DNA of 64,000 nt from Jidongwangia harbinensis (GTDB taxonomy: Bacteria > Actinomycetota > Actinomycetes > Mycobacteriales > Micromonosporaceae). The stretch's first letter is position 1. Each line of letters opens with the position of its first letter. Made by a program: the position numbers and the translations under genes. The notes beneath the pieces are model-generated. The model was given only the letters and a program-made list of their open reading frames with translations. It ran no database searches and was not told the DNA's origin. The DNA is taken from the NCBI RefSeq assembly GCF_020216025.1, contig NZ_JAIWNC010000045.1:1-64000 (forward strand). The letters run 5' to 3'. This document shows, piece by piece, positions 17,101-25,066 of this stretch.

Positions 17101-18902
17101 CGGCGCAGCTGGTGCCGGACCTGCTGGTGCCGCTCGACGCCTTCCCCCTCACGGCGAACGGCAAGCTCGACCGTAAGGGCCTACCCGATCCGCAGACCGG
17201 CGCGGGCGCTCTCGGCCCGGCGTACGTGGCGCCCCGGAACCGGGTGGAGGCCGTGCTGGCCGAGGTGTGGCAGGAACTGCTGGGCGTCGAACGGGTCGGA
17301 ATGGACGACAACTTCTTCGCCCTCGGCGGCGATTCGATCAGCACCATCCAGGTGATCGCCCGGTTGCGCCGGCGGGGCCTCGTGCTGACGCCCAAGCAGA
17401 TGTTCCAGTACCAGACCATCGGGCTGCTCGCCGCGCTGGCCACGGACACCGAACTCGCCGGGCCGGCGGCCGCCGACGACGATGTCGCGCTGGTCGACCC
17501 CGCGCTCGTCGAGCGGTTACGGGCACACCACCCGGATCTCGAGGACGTCTACCCGCTGGCACCCATGCAGCGCCGGATGCTCGCCCGCGCGGTGCGCCAT
17601 CCGGTGCCCGGCCTGTACGTCATCCACGCCGACTACCTGTTCGTCACGGGCGGCCTGGACGTGGACGCGCTGGCCCGCGCCTGGCAACTGATCGTCGACC
17701 GGCATCCGACGCTGCGCACCTCGTTCCGGTGGCCGGGCGACGCGGCGGACGACCCGCGGGCACCGCTCACCGAGCCGCTGCAGCTGGTCCACCGCGACGT
17801 GGCCGTAACGGTGCAGCACCACGACTGGCGCGACGCCGACGTCGACGAGCAGGTACGCCGCCAGGACGAGCTGGTCGCCGCGGACCGGCGCCTCGGCTTC
17901 GATCTGACCCGGGCGCCGCTGCTGCGCATCCATCTGCTCCGGATCGCGGACGACACCTGGAAGTACGTGTTCGCCAACCACCACGTGGTGCTCGACGGCT
18001 GGTCCCGGGCGATCGTGCAGCAGGAGGTGTTCAAGGCCTACGAGGCTCTGCGCACCGGTGCCCGGCCGGACCTGCCCGACGCCCGGCCGCTGCGGGACTA
18101 CATGGCGTGGCTGCGCCGCGGCGACCTCGCCGACGCCGAGCGGTTCTGGCGGGACTACCTGGACGGCTTCACGTCGCCCACTCCACTGGTCGCCGCCCGC
18201 GGCCTGCCCGGCGCGACCCAGCGGGGACCGTTCGCCAAGCAGCGGGAGCCGCTCGGCGACGAGGTCAACGCCGAACTGGCCGCGTTCTGCCGCCGGTATC
18301 CGGTGACCGCGAACTCGGTGCTGCAGGGCGCGTGGTTCCTGCTGATGAGCCGCTGGACCGGACGGTCGGACCTGGTCCTCGGCGTGACCTCGGCGGGCCG
18401 ATCCACGGACTTCGCCGGGGTCGACACCGTCACCGGGCTGTGCGTCAACACCCTGCCGGTACGGGTGCGGGTGGACCCCGCCGCCACCGTGACCGACTGG
18501 CTGGGACAGCTGCAGGCCCAGCAGGTCGAGGTGCGCCAGTACGAGTACACCCCGCTGGACCTGATCAACACCTGGCAGGGCCGGGCGCCGGACGCGGCGA
18601 TGTTCGAGTGCATGATGGTCTTCGAGAACTACCCGTGGGACGGTTCGCTGCTGGCCCTGGCCGACCGGATGGACATCGATCACCCGCTCGCCCAGCCGGA
18701 CTACCAGACCGCGCAGTTCGAGTTCCCGCTGCGGGTGGAGGTCGCGCCCGGCCGCAGCGCGCTGCTGATCATGCACTACTACCAGGACAGCTTCGCCGAC
18801 GAGACGGTCACCGCGATGATCGGCGACTGGCGCGCGACGGTCCGGGCGATGGTCGCGGCGCCGCACCAGACGCTCGGCCGGTTGATCGGTGACCTCGGAT
18901 GA
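14169..18902 (+). CDS. NRPS, C-A-T-C
   Basis: 1,577 residues. The GTG start sits 11 bases after AAGGAG. C domain with HHIIADTW at 178-185; A domain with YTSGSTGRPKG near 658; T domain with GGDSI serine at 1056; a second, terminal C domain with LEDVYPLAPMQ near 1120 and HHVVLDGWS near 1272. GGDSI plus the DVYPLAPMQ opening is typical of C domains that accept a D-residue or of the dual C/E type, but no separate E domain is present. The A domain is atypical: its A5 block reads MGGATEVSMD instead of YGPTE, and the code by eye is DMYHLGMMDK, for which I offer no substrate. There is no thioesterase, so the terminal C domain either hands over to another carrier (for example the stand-alone A-T protein) or releases the chain. 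ATGA overlap with the next gene. Confidence 0.94.
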   Translation: MDIHPDTMARIAALSPHKQELLAARLRGRPATASRPRTTIPSRSSATPPLSFAQQRMWFLDQLDPGSPHYTIPMAARINGPVDVVALEGALNDLVRRHESLRTTFALTDSGPVQVVHEKLWLPLPVTDLTGQADRDAAADELVLAQARQPFDLAAGPLVRFGLIRLAPDRQVLTAAMHHIIADTWSIGIILRELAITYESLRHGQPAPLPAPAVQYPDYAEWQRNRLHGAELDRQVDYWRGRLDGDLSPLELPTDRPRPAEQSYRGAQYVHWLPAGLAERIDALGATAGTTVFTVLLAGLSVLLHRYSGRDRIGIGAPIANRGSVELEELIGYLSNTVLLRTDLSGDPTFREVLARAHETVLGAQTHQELPFDKVVELVRPERTASATPLLQVVLVYQNEAVGGAADMSGLPGLGAAIPIDNGTAKFDLTFSVEPNLGAYRIAVEYATDLYDRATVAAMTAHLEQLLRAATGDPDTAIGDLPLMRPAERHELVVGWNATAAPFPADRCLHELIEERARARPGDVAAVCAGEQITYRELTARANRLAHHLRALGAGPDVPVAISLPRSIDLVVAMLGVLKAGSAYLPLDPAYPAERLSLMLADAAPPVLITLSSLASRLPAPDGGTVVCLDTAASALAAQPDTTPESGVRPQHLAYVIYTSGSTGRPKGVQLDHRGRVNNFHDFNTRFAIGPGDSLLALASLSFDMSAYDVLGTLMAGARIVLVDADAGRDPARWLELMRRHRVSVWHSVPALLDMLVTYAEAADGDALMDLRLVLLGGDWVGLTLPDRLRAVARAAEVVTMGGATEVSMDSTIFRVDTVEPSWRSIPYGRPMANQRCYVLDARLQPVPVGVPGDLYLAGVGLGRGYLGDPVLTGAKFIVSPVPEEPGERIYRTGDRARYLRDGNLELLGRSDFQLKIRGWRVEPGEIESALREHPEVRDALVVPWDDAAGVKHLAGYVVADGELDLAAVRAFLHGRLPAQLVPDLLVPLDAFPLTANGKLDRKGLPDPQTGAGALGPAYVAPRNRVEAVLAEVWQELLGVERVGMDDNFFALGGDSISTIQVIARLRRRGLVLTPKQMFQYQTIGLLAALATDTELAGPAAADDDVALVDPALVERLRAHHPDLEDVYPLAPMQRRMLARAVRHPVPGLYVIHADYLFVTGGLDVDALARAWQLIVDRHPTLRTSFRWPGDAADDPRAPLTEPLQLVHRDVAVTVQHHDWRDADVDEQVRRQDELVAADRRLGFDLTRAPLLRIHLLRIADDTWKYVFANHHVVLDGWSRAIVQQEVFKAYEALRTGARPDLPDARPLRDYMAWLRRGDLADAERFWRDYLDGFTSPTPLVAARGLPGATQRGPFAKQREPLGDEVNAELAAFCRRYPVTANSVLQGAWFLLMSRWTGRSDLVLGVTSAGRSTDFAGVDTVTGLCVNTLPVRVRVDPAATVTDWLGQLQAQQVEVRQYEYTPLDLINTWQGRAPDAAMFECMMVFENYPWDGSLLALADRMDIDHPLAQPDYQTAQFEFPLRVEVAPGRSALLIMHYYQDSFADETVTAMIGDWRATVRAMVAAPHQTLGRLIGDLG

Positions 18903-19951
18903 GCGCGCCGGTCTCGCTCGCCCTCGCCGGGCTCGGCAACGTCGGTGCCGCGGTGCTGGATCTCCTCGACGCCTGCGACTCGGTTCTGGACGGCACCACC
19001 GCGGTACGCCTGACCGGAGTCGCAGACCTCTCCGGCTCGGTCGTCGACCCGGCCGGGATCAACGTCGGCGCGCTGCGCAAGCTCCTCGCCGACGGTGCCC
19101 CGGTGGCGGCCGCGCATCCGGCCGGCCGGACCGGCGCACCACCGGCGGGCATGGTGCACGCCTCCCGGCCGGACGTGCTGCTCGAGGCCACCCCCGTCGA
19201 TCTGCGTGACGGTGGACCGGGCCTGCGTACGGTGCGGACGGCTCTGCGGCGGGGAACCCACGCGGTGCTGGCCAACAAGGGCCCGGTCGCGCTGGCCTAC
19301 CGGGAACTCGCCGCGCTGAGCGATCTGAGCGGACCGGGCAAGCCGAGCCTGCGGTTCAGCGCCTGCGCCGCGGGGGCCCTACCGGTGATCAACCTGGGCC
19401 GGCGTGACCTCGCCGGCTCGCCGATCAGCCGGATGGAGGCGGTGTTCAACGGCACCACGCACAGCATCCTGCGGGCGATGGAACAGGGCCGGTCCTACGC
19501 CGACGCCCTCGCCGACGCGCAGCGGCGGGGCATCGCCGAGGCGGATCCCGGCCTGGACGTGTCCGGCCTGGACGCCGCGGCCAAGCTGGTCATCACCGCC
19601 AACGCGGTGCTGGGGCAGCCCACCGAACTGGCCGACGTACCGGTCACCGGGATCACCGGCCTGACCGCTGCGGAGGTGGCCGGCGCACCGGCACGCGGCG
19701 AACGGGTGGTGCTGTTGTGCCTGGCCGAACGCGACAGCGAGAAGGAGCCCTACCGCCTCTCCGTGCGGCCCGCCGCGCTTCCCCTGGACCACCCCCTCGC
19801 CCGGCTGCATCCCGACGAGATGGGTGTGGTGTTCCAGGCCCGAGCCGTCGACCGGTTGTCCGCAGCAAGCCTCGAACCCGGCCCGGAACCCGCCGCGGCC
19901 GCCATGATCCGCGACGTCATCGACATTCTGAGGAGCCGACCATGTCCGTAA
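18899..19951 (+). CDS. Homoserine dehydrogenase-like, no ACT domain
   Basis: 350 residues. The NAD(P)-binding GLGNVG near residue 15, NKGPVA, FNGTTHSIL (family NGTTN) and EADPGLDVSGLDAAAK with the catalytic lysine all fit homoserine dehydrogenase, which reduces aspartate semialdehyde to homoserine. Housekeeping actinobacterial enzymes carry a C-terminal ACT domain of roughly 80-100 residues for threonine feedback; this one stops before it. Being inside the coupled run, it is probably a dedicated, feedback-free supplier of homoserine or of a homoserine/threonine-derived residue, consistent with the threonine-like code of A1 in the first NRPS. Its stop overlaps the start of the next gene by 10 bases. 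Confidence 0.85.
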   Translation: MSAPVSLALAGLGNVGAAVLDLLDACDSVLDGTTAVRLTGVADLSGSVVDPAGINVGALRKLLADGAPVAAAHPAGRTGAPPAGMVHASRPDVLLEATPVDLRDGGPGLRTVRTALRRGTHAVLANKGPVALAYRELAALSDLSGPGKPSLRFSACAAGALPVINLGRRDLAGSPISRMEAVFNGTTHSILRAMEQGRSYADALADAQRRGIAEADPGLDVSGLDAAAKLVITANAVLGQPTELADVPVTGITGLTAAEVAGAPARGERVVLLCLAERDSEKEPYRLSVRPAALPLDHPLARLHPDEMGVVFQARAVDRLSAASLEPGPEPAAAAMIRDVIDILRSRPCP

Positions 19952-21042
19952 ACACCGTGCTGGCCGACGCCGCCGGGCGGCAGCGGCCCGGCCATGGCCG
20001 GCTCGACCTGACCGGCGCCGAGGTGGCCGCGATCCGGTCGCTGGCCGCCGATCTGGCCGCCCGGCACACCGGTCCGGACGGCGTGCTGCGCCATCACGAG
20101 GCGTTCCTGCACGACGCCGCGGTGCAGGCGCACGAGCTGCCCCGCCGGCTCCGGCTGTTCCTGGCGGGCGTGCGGACCCGGGAGTCGGCCGCGGTCAGCG
20201 TCATCGGCGGCCTGCCGGTGGACGACGACCGGATCGGCCCCACGCCGCGGGCCTGGCAGTCGCACCGTACGACGTCGCCCACCGCCATCGAGGAGACGGC
20301 GTTCGTGCTGTGCGGATCGCTGCTCGGCGACCTGTTCGGCTGGGCCACCCAGCAGGACGGCACCATCGTCCACGACCTGATGCCCCTGCCCGGCCACGAG
20401 CACGACCAGCTCGGCACCGGCAGCGCCGACGCGCTGCTGTGGCACACCGAGGAGGCGTTCCACCCGTTGAAGTGCGACTACCTCGGGCTGATGGGACTGC
20501 GCAACCACGACCGGATCGCCACCACCGTGGCGACCATCGACGCGGTGCCGATCCGCGCGGAACTTCGCGACGTGCTGCGCGCGGCGCGTTTCGTCATCCG
20601 GCCGGACGACTCGCACCTGGGACGCTCGCAGGCCACCGACGCGGGGAACGCCGACGGGCCGACCGCCCGGCTGGTGGCGCAGGCGCAGCGGCGGATGGAG
20701 GAGATGAACGCCGCACCCGACCCGGTGCCGGTGCTGTCCGGCGACCCGGAGAACCCGTACCTGTGCATCGATCCGTACTACATGGACGCCGCACCCGGTG
20801 ACGCCGAGGCGCGGGCGGCGCTGGACCTGTTCGCGAAGGACATCGACGCGCGGCTCACCGAGGTCACCATCATGCCGGGCGAGATGTGCTTCATCGACAA
20901 CTACCGCGCGGTGCACGGCCGGCAGAAGTTCCAGGCCCGTTACGACGGCACCGACCGGTGGCTCAAGCGGATCAACGTCACCCGGGACCTGCGCAAGTCG
21001 CGAGCGCACCGGCAGTCCGCCGAGTCCCGTGTCGTCTACTAG
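19942..21042 (+). CDS. VioC-like Fe(II)/2OG amino-acid hydroxylase
   Basis: 366 residues of the clavaminate synthase-like family that includes the arginine hydroxylases VioC and OrfP and related lysine and citrulline hydroxylases. The iron triad reads His168-x-Glu170 in LLWHTEEAFHP and His325 in YRAVHGRQKF, with the 2OG-binding arginine in TDRWLKRI. VioC itself uses His168/Glu170. It probably hydroxylates a free basic amino acid; the exact substrate and position cannot be read from sequence. Start 19942 follows AGGAG and overlaps the homoserine dehydrogenase stop. Confidence 0.86.
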   Translation: MSVNTVLADAAGRQRPGHGRLDLTGAEVAAIRSLAADLAARHTGPDGVLRHHEAFLHDAAVQAHELPRRLRLFLAGVRTRESAAVSVIGGLPVDDDRIGPTPRAWQSHRTTSPTAIEETAFVLCGSLLGDLFGWATQQDGTIVHDLMPLPGHEHDQLGTGSADALLWHTEEAFHPLKCDYLGLMGLRNHDRIATTVATIDAVPIRAELRDVLRAARFVIRPDDSHLGRSQATDAGNADGPTARLVAQAQRRMEEMNAAPDPVPVLSGDPENPYLCIDPYYMDAAPGDAEARAALDLFAKDIDARLTEVTIMPGEMCFIDNYRAVHGRQKFQARYDGTDRWLKRINVTRDLRKSRAHRQSAESRVVY

Positions 21043-21055
21043 GCCGGAGGCCGTC

Positions 21056-21454
21056 GTGCCCCAGAAGAGTCTCACCCTTGCCGTGGTGCCGGGCAGCTTC
21101 GCGATCTGCCGGTTGCCGGCCGACGCGCCGATGCCCGGCTGGGCGCTGCACGCGGCGCCCGGTTTCCTCTCGCTGACGCGTACTCCGGCCGAGTTGTCCG
21201 TCATCTGCGCGGATGCGGCCGTGCCCGGCGGTATCACCGCCGAGACCGGCTGGTCCTGCCTACGGATCGAGGAGACGTTCGCGGCCAGCGAGCCGGGCGT
21301 CGTCGCGTCGGTCGTCGGCCCGCTGGCCGCGGCCGGGCTCAGCGTCTTCGCGGTGGCCACCTTCGACACCGACCACCTGCTGGTGACCGATCTGCCGGCC
21401 GCGGCCGGCGCGCTGACCGCGGCCGGCCACCGGGTCACCGGGACGACCTCGTGA
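21056..21454 (+). CDS. Stand-alone ACT-domain (CASTOR-like) protein
   Basis: 132 residues, GTG start 5 bases after GGAGG. The fold pattern (LAVVPGSFAICRLP, then ELSVICAD, then VVASVVGPLAAAGLSVFAVATFDTDHLLV) matches two ACT-type halves as in small ACT_7/CASTOR-like proteins that bind amino acids. Enzyme residues are not seen. It lies 1.1 kb downstream of a homoserine dehydrogenase that lacks its own ACT domain, so it may act as a detached amino-acid sensor for that step; this is inference. GTGA overlap with the next gene. Confidence 0.72.
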   Translation: MPQKSLTLAVVPGSFAICRLPADAPMPGWALHAAPGFLSLTRTPAELSVICADAAVPGGITAETGWSCLRIEETFAASEPGVVASVVGPLAAAGLSVFAVATFDTDHLLVTDLPAAAGALTAAGHRVTGTTS

Positions 21455-23010
21455 ACCGCTGGCTGGTCCGCTGGCGGCAGCCGGCGGCACCGCGGGTACG
21501 GATGTTCTGCTTCTCCTACGCCGGCGGCGGAGCCTCCGTCTACCGGAGCTGGCCGGAGTCGTTGCCGGGCTGGGTGGACGTCTGCGCGGTGCAGCTGCCG
21601 GGCCGTGAGTCGCGCCTGTCCGAACCGCCGTACGGCGACATGGACGCGCTGGTGGGCCCGCTGGCCGACGCGCTCGACGCCTCCCTCGACCTGCCGTACG
21701 TGACCTTCGGGCACAGCCTGGGTGCCCTGGTCAGCTTCGAACTGGCCCGCCATCTGCGCCGGACCGGACGCCCCCTGCCGCGGCACATGTTCGTGTCCGG
21801 CCGGCGGGCGCCGCAGCTGGTGGACCGCGACTGGCCCATTCACCGGCTTCCCACGCCCGAACTGCTGGCCGCCATCCAGCACCTCAACGGAACCCCGCCG
21901 GAGGTCTTCGCGCATCCGGAACTGGTCGAACTGGCCGTGCCGCTGCTGCGGGCGGACTTCGCCATCAGCGAGACGTACCGCTACCGCCCCGAGCCGCCGC
22001 TGTCCGTGCCGATGACGGCGTTCGGCGGCTGGGCCGACGGCGGGGTGACGCACGACGACCTGAACGACTGGGCGGTCCAGGTTGACGGCCCGTTCCGCCA
22101 GCGGATGCTGCCCGGCGACCACTTCTTTCTCCGCCCGCAGGCCGCGCAGGTACATGCCGAGGTGCTTGCCGACCTGACCGGGCTCATCGAACCGGACGGC
22201 CCGACGGTGACGCCGGCCACCGGTAACCCGACAGGAAAGGCGAATGTGATGGCGGTTCCCCCGCGCACCGCGACGGACGTCGAGGACCGGTACCGGCCGG
22301 TGTTGCGCAACCAGCGGCACGGCCGGGTGCTCAGCGACATCTACCAGCGTGCGTACGGCACGCAGCACCCGGGCGAGCTCGATCCGTTCGGCTTCGTCAC
22401 CTGGCCCGAGCTGCGCCACCTGGCCGCCCGGCTGCACCTGGCGAAGGGCGACCTGCTGGTCGACGTGGGCTGCGGCCGGGGCGGGCCCGGCATGTGGCTC
22501 GCCCAGGAAACCGGCGCCGACCTGGTCGGCCTCGACGTGGTGGCGGAGGCGGTCACGGAGGCCCGGGGACGGGTGGACGAGTTCGGCCTCGCCGACCGGG
22601 CGCGGTTCGCGGTGGCCAGCGCCACCGGCACCGGGTTGGACGCCGGCACCGCCGACGGCGTGGTGAGCGTGGACGCGCTCTGGATGGTGCGCGACAAGGC
22701 GGCCGCATTCGGCGAACTCGCCCGCATCCTGCGGCCCGGCGGCCGGCTGGCGGTCAGCACCTGGCAGCCCGAATACCTCGACCATCGCTGGCTGTTGACC
22801 GCTGCCGGCTTCACCGAGGTGGAGATCACCGAGCCGGACGGATGGCGCGAGCGCCAGGCCACGGCGTACGAGCAGATCATCGCCCGGCACACCGAACTCG
22901 CCGCCGAACTGGGCGGCGAGGCCGCCGATGTGCTGGTCGCGGAGGCGCGCGACACGTTGCCCACGCTCGGGTCCACCCGGCGGCTGCTGATCAGCGCGAG
23001 CCGGGGGTGA
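21451..23010 (+). CDS. Type II thioesterase fused to SAM methyltransferase
   Basis: 519 residues in one frame. Residues 1-255 are a type II (editing) thioesterase: FCFSYAGGGAS near the start, the GHSLG nucleophile Ser89 and catalytic His224 in GDHFFL. Residues from about 267 are a class I methyltransferase with motif I DVGCGRGGPG near 339 and a post-motif LRPGGRLAVSTW. The first half should clear mis-primed carriers; the second should methylate an intermediate or a tailoring site. The junction carries its own ribosome binding site and in-frame start, so the two could also be made separately. GTG start overlapping the previous stop. Confidence 0.9.
   Translation: MNRWLVRWRQPAAPRVRMFCFSYAGGGASVYRSWPESLPGWVDVCAVQLPGRESRLSEPPYGDMDALVGPLADALDASLDLPYVTFGHSLGALVSFELARHLRRTGRPLPRHMFVSGRRAPQLVDRDWPIHRLPTPELLAAIQHLNGTPPEVFAHPELVELAVPLLRADFAISETYRYRPEPPLSVPMTAFGGWADGGVTHDDLNDWAVQVDGPFRQRMLPGDHFFLRPQAAQVHAEVLADLTGLIEPDGPTVTPATGNPTGKANVMAVPPRTATDVEDRYRPVLRNQRHGRVLSDIYQRAYGTQHPGELDPFGFVTWPELRHLAARLHLAKGDLLVDVGCGRGGPGMWLAQETGADLVGLDVVAEAVTEARGRVDEFGLADRARFAVASATGTGLDAGTADGVVSVDALWMVRDKAAAFGELARILRPGGRLAVSTWQPEYLDHRWLLTAAGFTEVEITEPDGWRERQATAYEQIIARHTELAAELGGEAADVLVAEARDTLPTLGSTRRLLISASRG
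22233..22251 (+). promoter_or_regulatory. Internal ribosome binding site and start at the TE-methyltransferase junction
   Basis: AGGAAAGG (22233-22240) precedes in-frame GTG (22246) and ATG (22249) codons exactly between the thioesterase and methyltransferase domains. Initiation here would give a free methyltransferase of about 253 residues. Same arrangement as before the oxygenase domain of the first NRPS. Confidence 0.5.
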
Positions 23011-23017
23011 CGGCCGG

Positions 23018-24004
23018 ATGACCGCAACCGCCTGGACCCTCGGCGCTCCCCTGCTCCGGCCGGGCCGGCCGCCGGTGCTGCACCTGTCCGAGGCCGCGGC
23101 CGCGGCCGGCCCCGCCCGGTACCGGGCCCACCTGCGTGACCTGGTCCACCGCCACGGTGCGGTTCTGGTCCGCGGCCTCCACCTGCGCGACGCGGCCGGG
23201 TTCGCCGCGGTGGCCCGGGCGCTGACCGACCGGCCGGTGACCGAGCGCGAGGGATTCGCCCCACGGACCCGCCTGGGCGAGGGCGTGTACACCTCCGCCC
23301 AGTGGCCGGCCAACGAGCAGATGTGCATGCACCACGAACTGAGTCATCGCCGGGAGGTGCCCGGCCTGCTGCTCTTCGGGTGCCTGACGGCGCCGGCGCA
23401 GGGCGGGCAGACCGCCGTGGCCGACTCCGGCGCGGTGCTCCGCTCGCTGCCTCCGGACGTCGTGGCCGACGCGGAACGGCTCGGGTGGCGCGTCACCCGC
23501 AACCTTCCGGCCGGCGGTGGGGTCGACCGGGCCGACTACTTCGGCACCACCGACCCGGCGGCCATCGCCGCGTACTGCCGGGCGAACGACATCGCCTGTG
23601 AGCACACCGCCGACGGCGGTCTGCGTACCACCCAGCGCCGCCCCGCGGTGGTCACCCACCCCGAATCCGGGGAACGGCTGTGGTTCAACGAGATCGCGTT
23701 CCTGAGCGAGTGGACCCTCGATCCGGACGTCCGCGAGTACCTCCGGTCGGTGTACGGCCCCGACGGACTGCCCTTCCGTACCCACTACGGCGACGGTTCC
23801 GAGGTGCCGGCTGCCACCGTGGCGGCGATCGACGCGGCGTACCGGGAACACACGGTGGCCGAACCCTGGCAGGACGGGGATCTGCTGCTGGTCGACAACG
23901 TCCGGATGGCGCACAGCCGGCCCGCCTTCCACGGTCCGCGCGAGGTCCTGGTCGCGATGGCCGACCCCGTGGTACCCCGTCCCGCCAAGGAGGAGCAGTG
24001 GTGA
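23018..24004 (+). CDS. TauD/SyrP-type Fe(II)/2OG oxygenase
   Basis: 328 residues. The iron site reads His105-x-Glu107 in MCMHHELSH and His299 in VRMAHSRPAFHG with a following Arg. The family includes SyrP-like hydroxylases that act on residues tethered to NRPS carrier domains, and it resembles the oxygenase domain fused to the first NRPS more than the VioC-like enzyme. Likely a beta-hydroxylase or other C-H oxidation for the peptide. It starts 7 bases after the previous stop and its own stop overlaps the next GTG. Confidence 0.88.
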   Translation: MTATAWTLGAPLLRPGRPPVLHLSEAAAAAGPARYRAHLRDLVHRHGAVLVRGLHLRDAAGFAAVARALTDRPVTEREGFAPRTRLGEGVYTSAQWPANEQMCMHHELSHRREVPGLLLFGCLTAPAQGGQTAVADSGAVLRSLPPDVVADAERLGWRVTRNLPAGGGVDRADYFGTTDPAAIAAYCRANDIACEHTADGGLRTTQRRPAVVTHPESGERLWFNEIAFLSEWTLDPDVREYLRSVYGPDGLPFRTHYGDGSEVPAATVAAIDAAYREHTVAEPWQDGDLLLVDNVRMAHSRPAFHGPREVLVAMADPVVPRPAKEEQW

Positions 24005-25026
24005 GCTCGGTACCCGCGTTCGCCGTCATTCCCGGCACCCAGGTGCACGCCGTGCTCGCCGGGCAGGAGAAGCGCCTGGTGGAGATCGTCGCGGACGCGT
24101 ACCGGCGACACGATGCCGGGGTCACGGTCAACCCACCGTCGGCGTTCCTGACGTTCCCGGACCGGCCGGATTCCCGCATCATCGCGTTGCCCGCCTCACT
24201 CGGCGGGGAGGACGGCGTGGACGGCATCAAGTGGATCTCGAGCTTTCCGTCCAACGTGGACACCGGGATGCCGCGCGCTTCGGCGGTGCTGCTGCTCAAC
24301 GATCCGGTGACCGGATACCCGTACGCCTGCATGGAAGCGTCGATCGTCAGCGCGGTCCGCACGGCCGCGTCCGCGGCGCTCGCCGCCGAGCGGCTGAGCC
24401 GGGGCCGGCAGCGGCCCCGCCGCCTGGCCGTCCTGGGCACCGGCCTGATCGCCCGCTACACCCACGGTTTCCTGGCCGGAACCGGCTGGGACTTCGACGA
24501 CATCGCCCTGTACGACCTGTCCGCCGAGCACGCCGCCGAGTTCCGCGGCTACCTGCGGCGCACCGGCTGCACCAGCCGGGTGACGGTGCATCCCGGTCCG
24601 GAGGCGGCGATCCGGGCCGCCGACCTGGTGCTGTTCGCCACGGTGGCGGGTGAACCGCACGTGCAGGAGCCGGGCTGGTTCGCCCACCGCCCGGTCGTGC
24701 TGCACCTGTCCCTGCGCGACCTGGCGCCGCGGGTGCTGCTCAGCGGTGACAACTTCGTCGACGACGTGGACCACGCGCAGCGCGCGCGTACCTCGACGCT
24801 ACTGGCCGAGGAACTGACCGGTGACCGCGACTTCCTCTCCGGCACCCTCGCCGACGTGCTCCTCGGCCGGGTGACGCCGCGCACCGACCGGCCGGTGTTC
24901 TTCTCACCGTTCGGCCTCGGGGTGCTGGATCTGGCGGTCGGCCGGCACGTGTACCGGGAACTGGCCGCCGCCGGCGTGCTCGCCGAGGTCGACGGCTTCT
25001 TCCACGACCTGCGGCGGTACGGGTGA
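24001..25026 (+). CDS. SbnB-like dehydrogenase (ornithine cyclodeaminase/mu-crystallin family)
   Basis: 341 residues. The GTG start follows AAGGAGG by 5-6 bases and overlaps the previous stop. The nucleotide-binding LGTGLIARY near 145, the substrate block with IKWISSFPSN near 78 and the FSPFGLGVLDLAVG block near the C-terminus match the SbnB branch. In staphyloferrin B and viomycin-type pathways SbnB/VioK-like enzymes oxidatively hydrolyse N-(1-amino-1-carboxyethyl)-glutamate to L-2,3-diaminopropionate and 2-oxoglutarate. The neighbouring SbnA-like gene supplies that intermediate, which is the main support for the assignment. Confidence 0.87.
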   Translation: MSSVPAFAVIPGTQVHAVLAGQEKRLVEIVADAYRRHDAGVTVNPPSAFLTFPDRPDSRIIALPASLGGEDGVDGIKWISSFPSNVDTGMPRASAVLLLNDPVTGYPYACMEASIVSAVRTAASAALAAERLSRGRQRPRRLAVLGTGLIARYTHGFLAGTGWDFDDIALYDLSAEHAAEFRGYLRRTGCTSRVTVHPGPEAAIRAADLVLFATVAGEPHVQEPGWFAHRPVVLHLSLRDLAPRVLLSGDNFVDDVDHAQRARTSTLLAEELTGDRDFLSGTLADVLLGRVTPRTDRPVFFSPFGLGVLDLAVGRHVYRELAAAGVLAEVDGFFHDLRRYG

Positions 25027-25066
25027 GCACCTCCCGCGCGGGCGGGCGCACCGCGGGGCGGCGACC

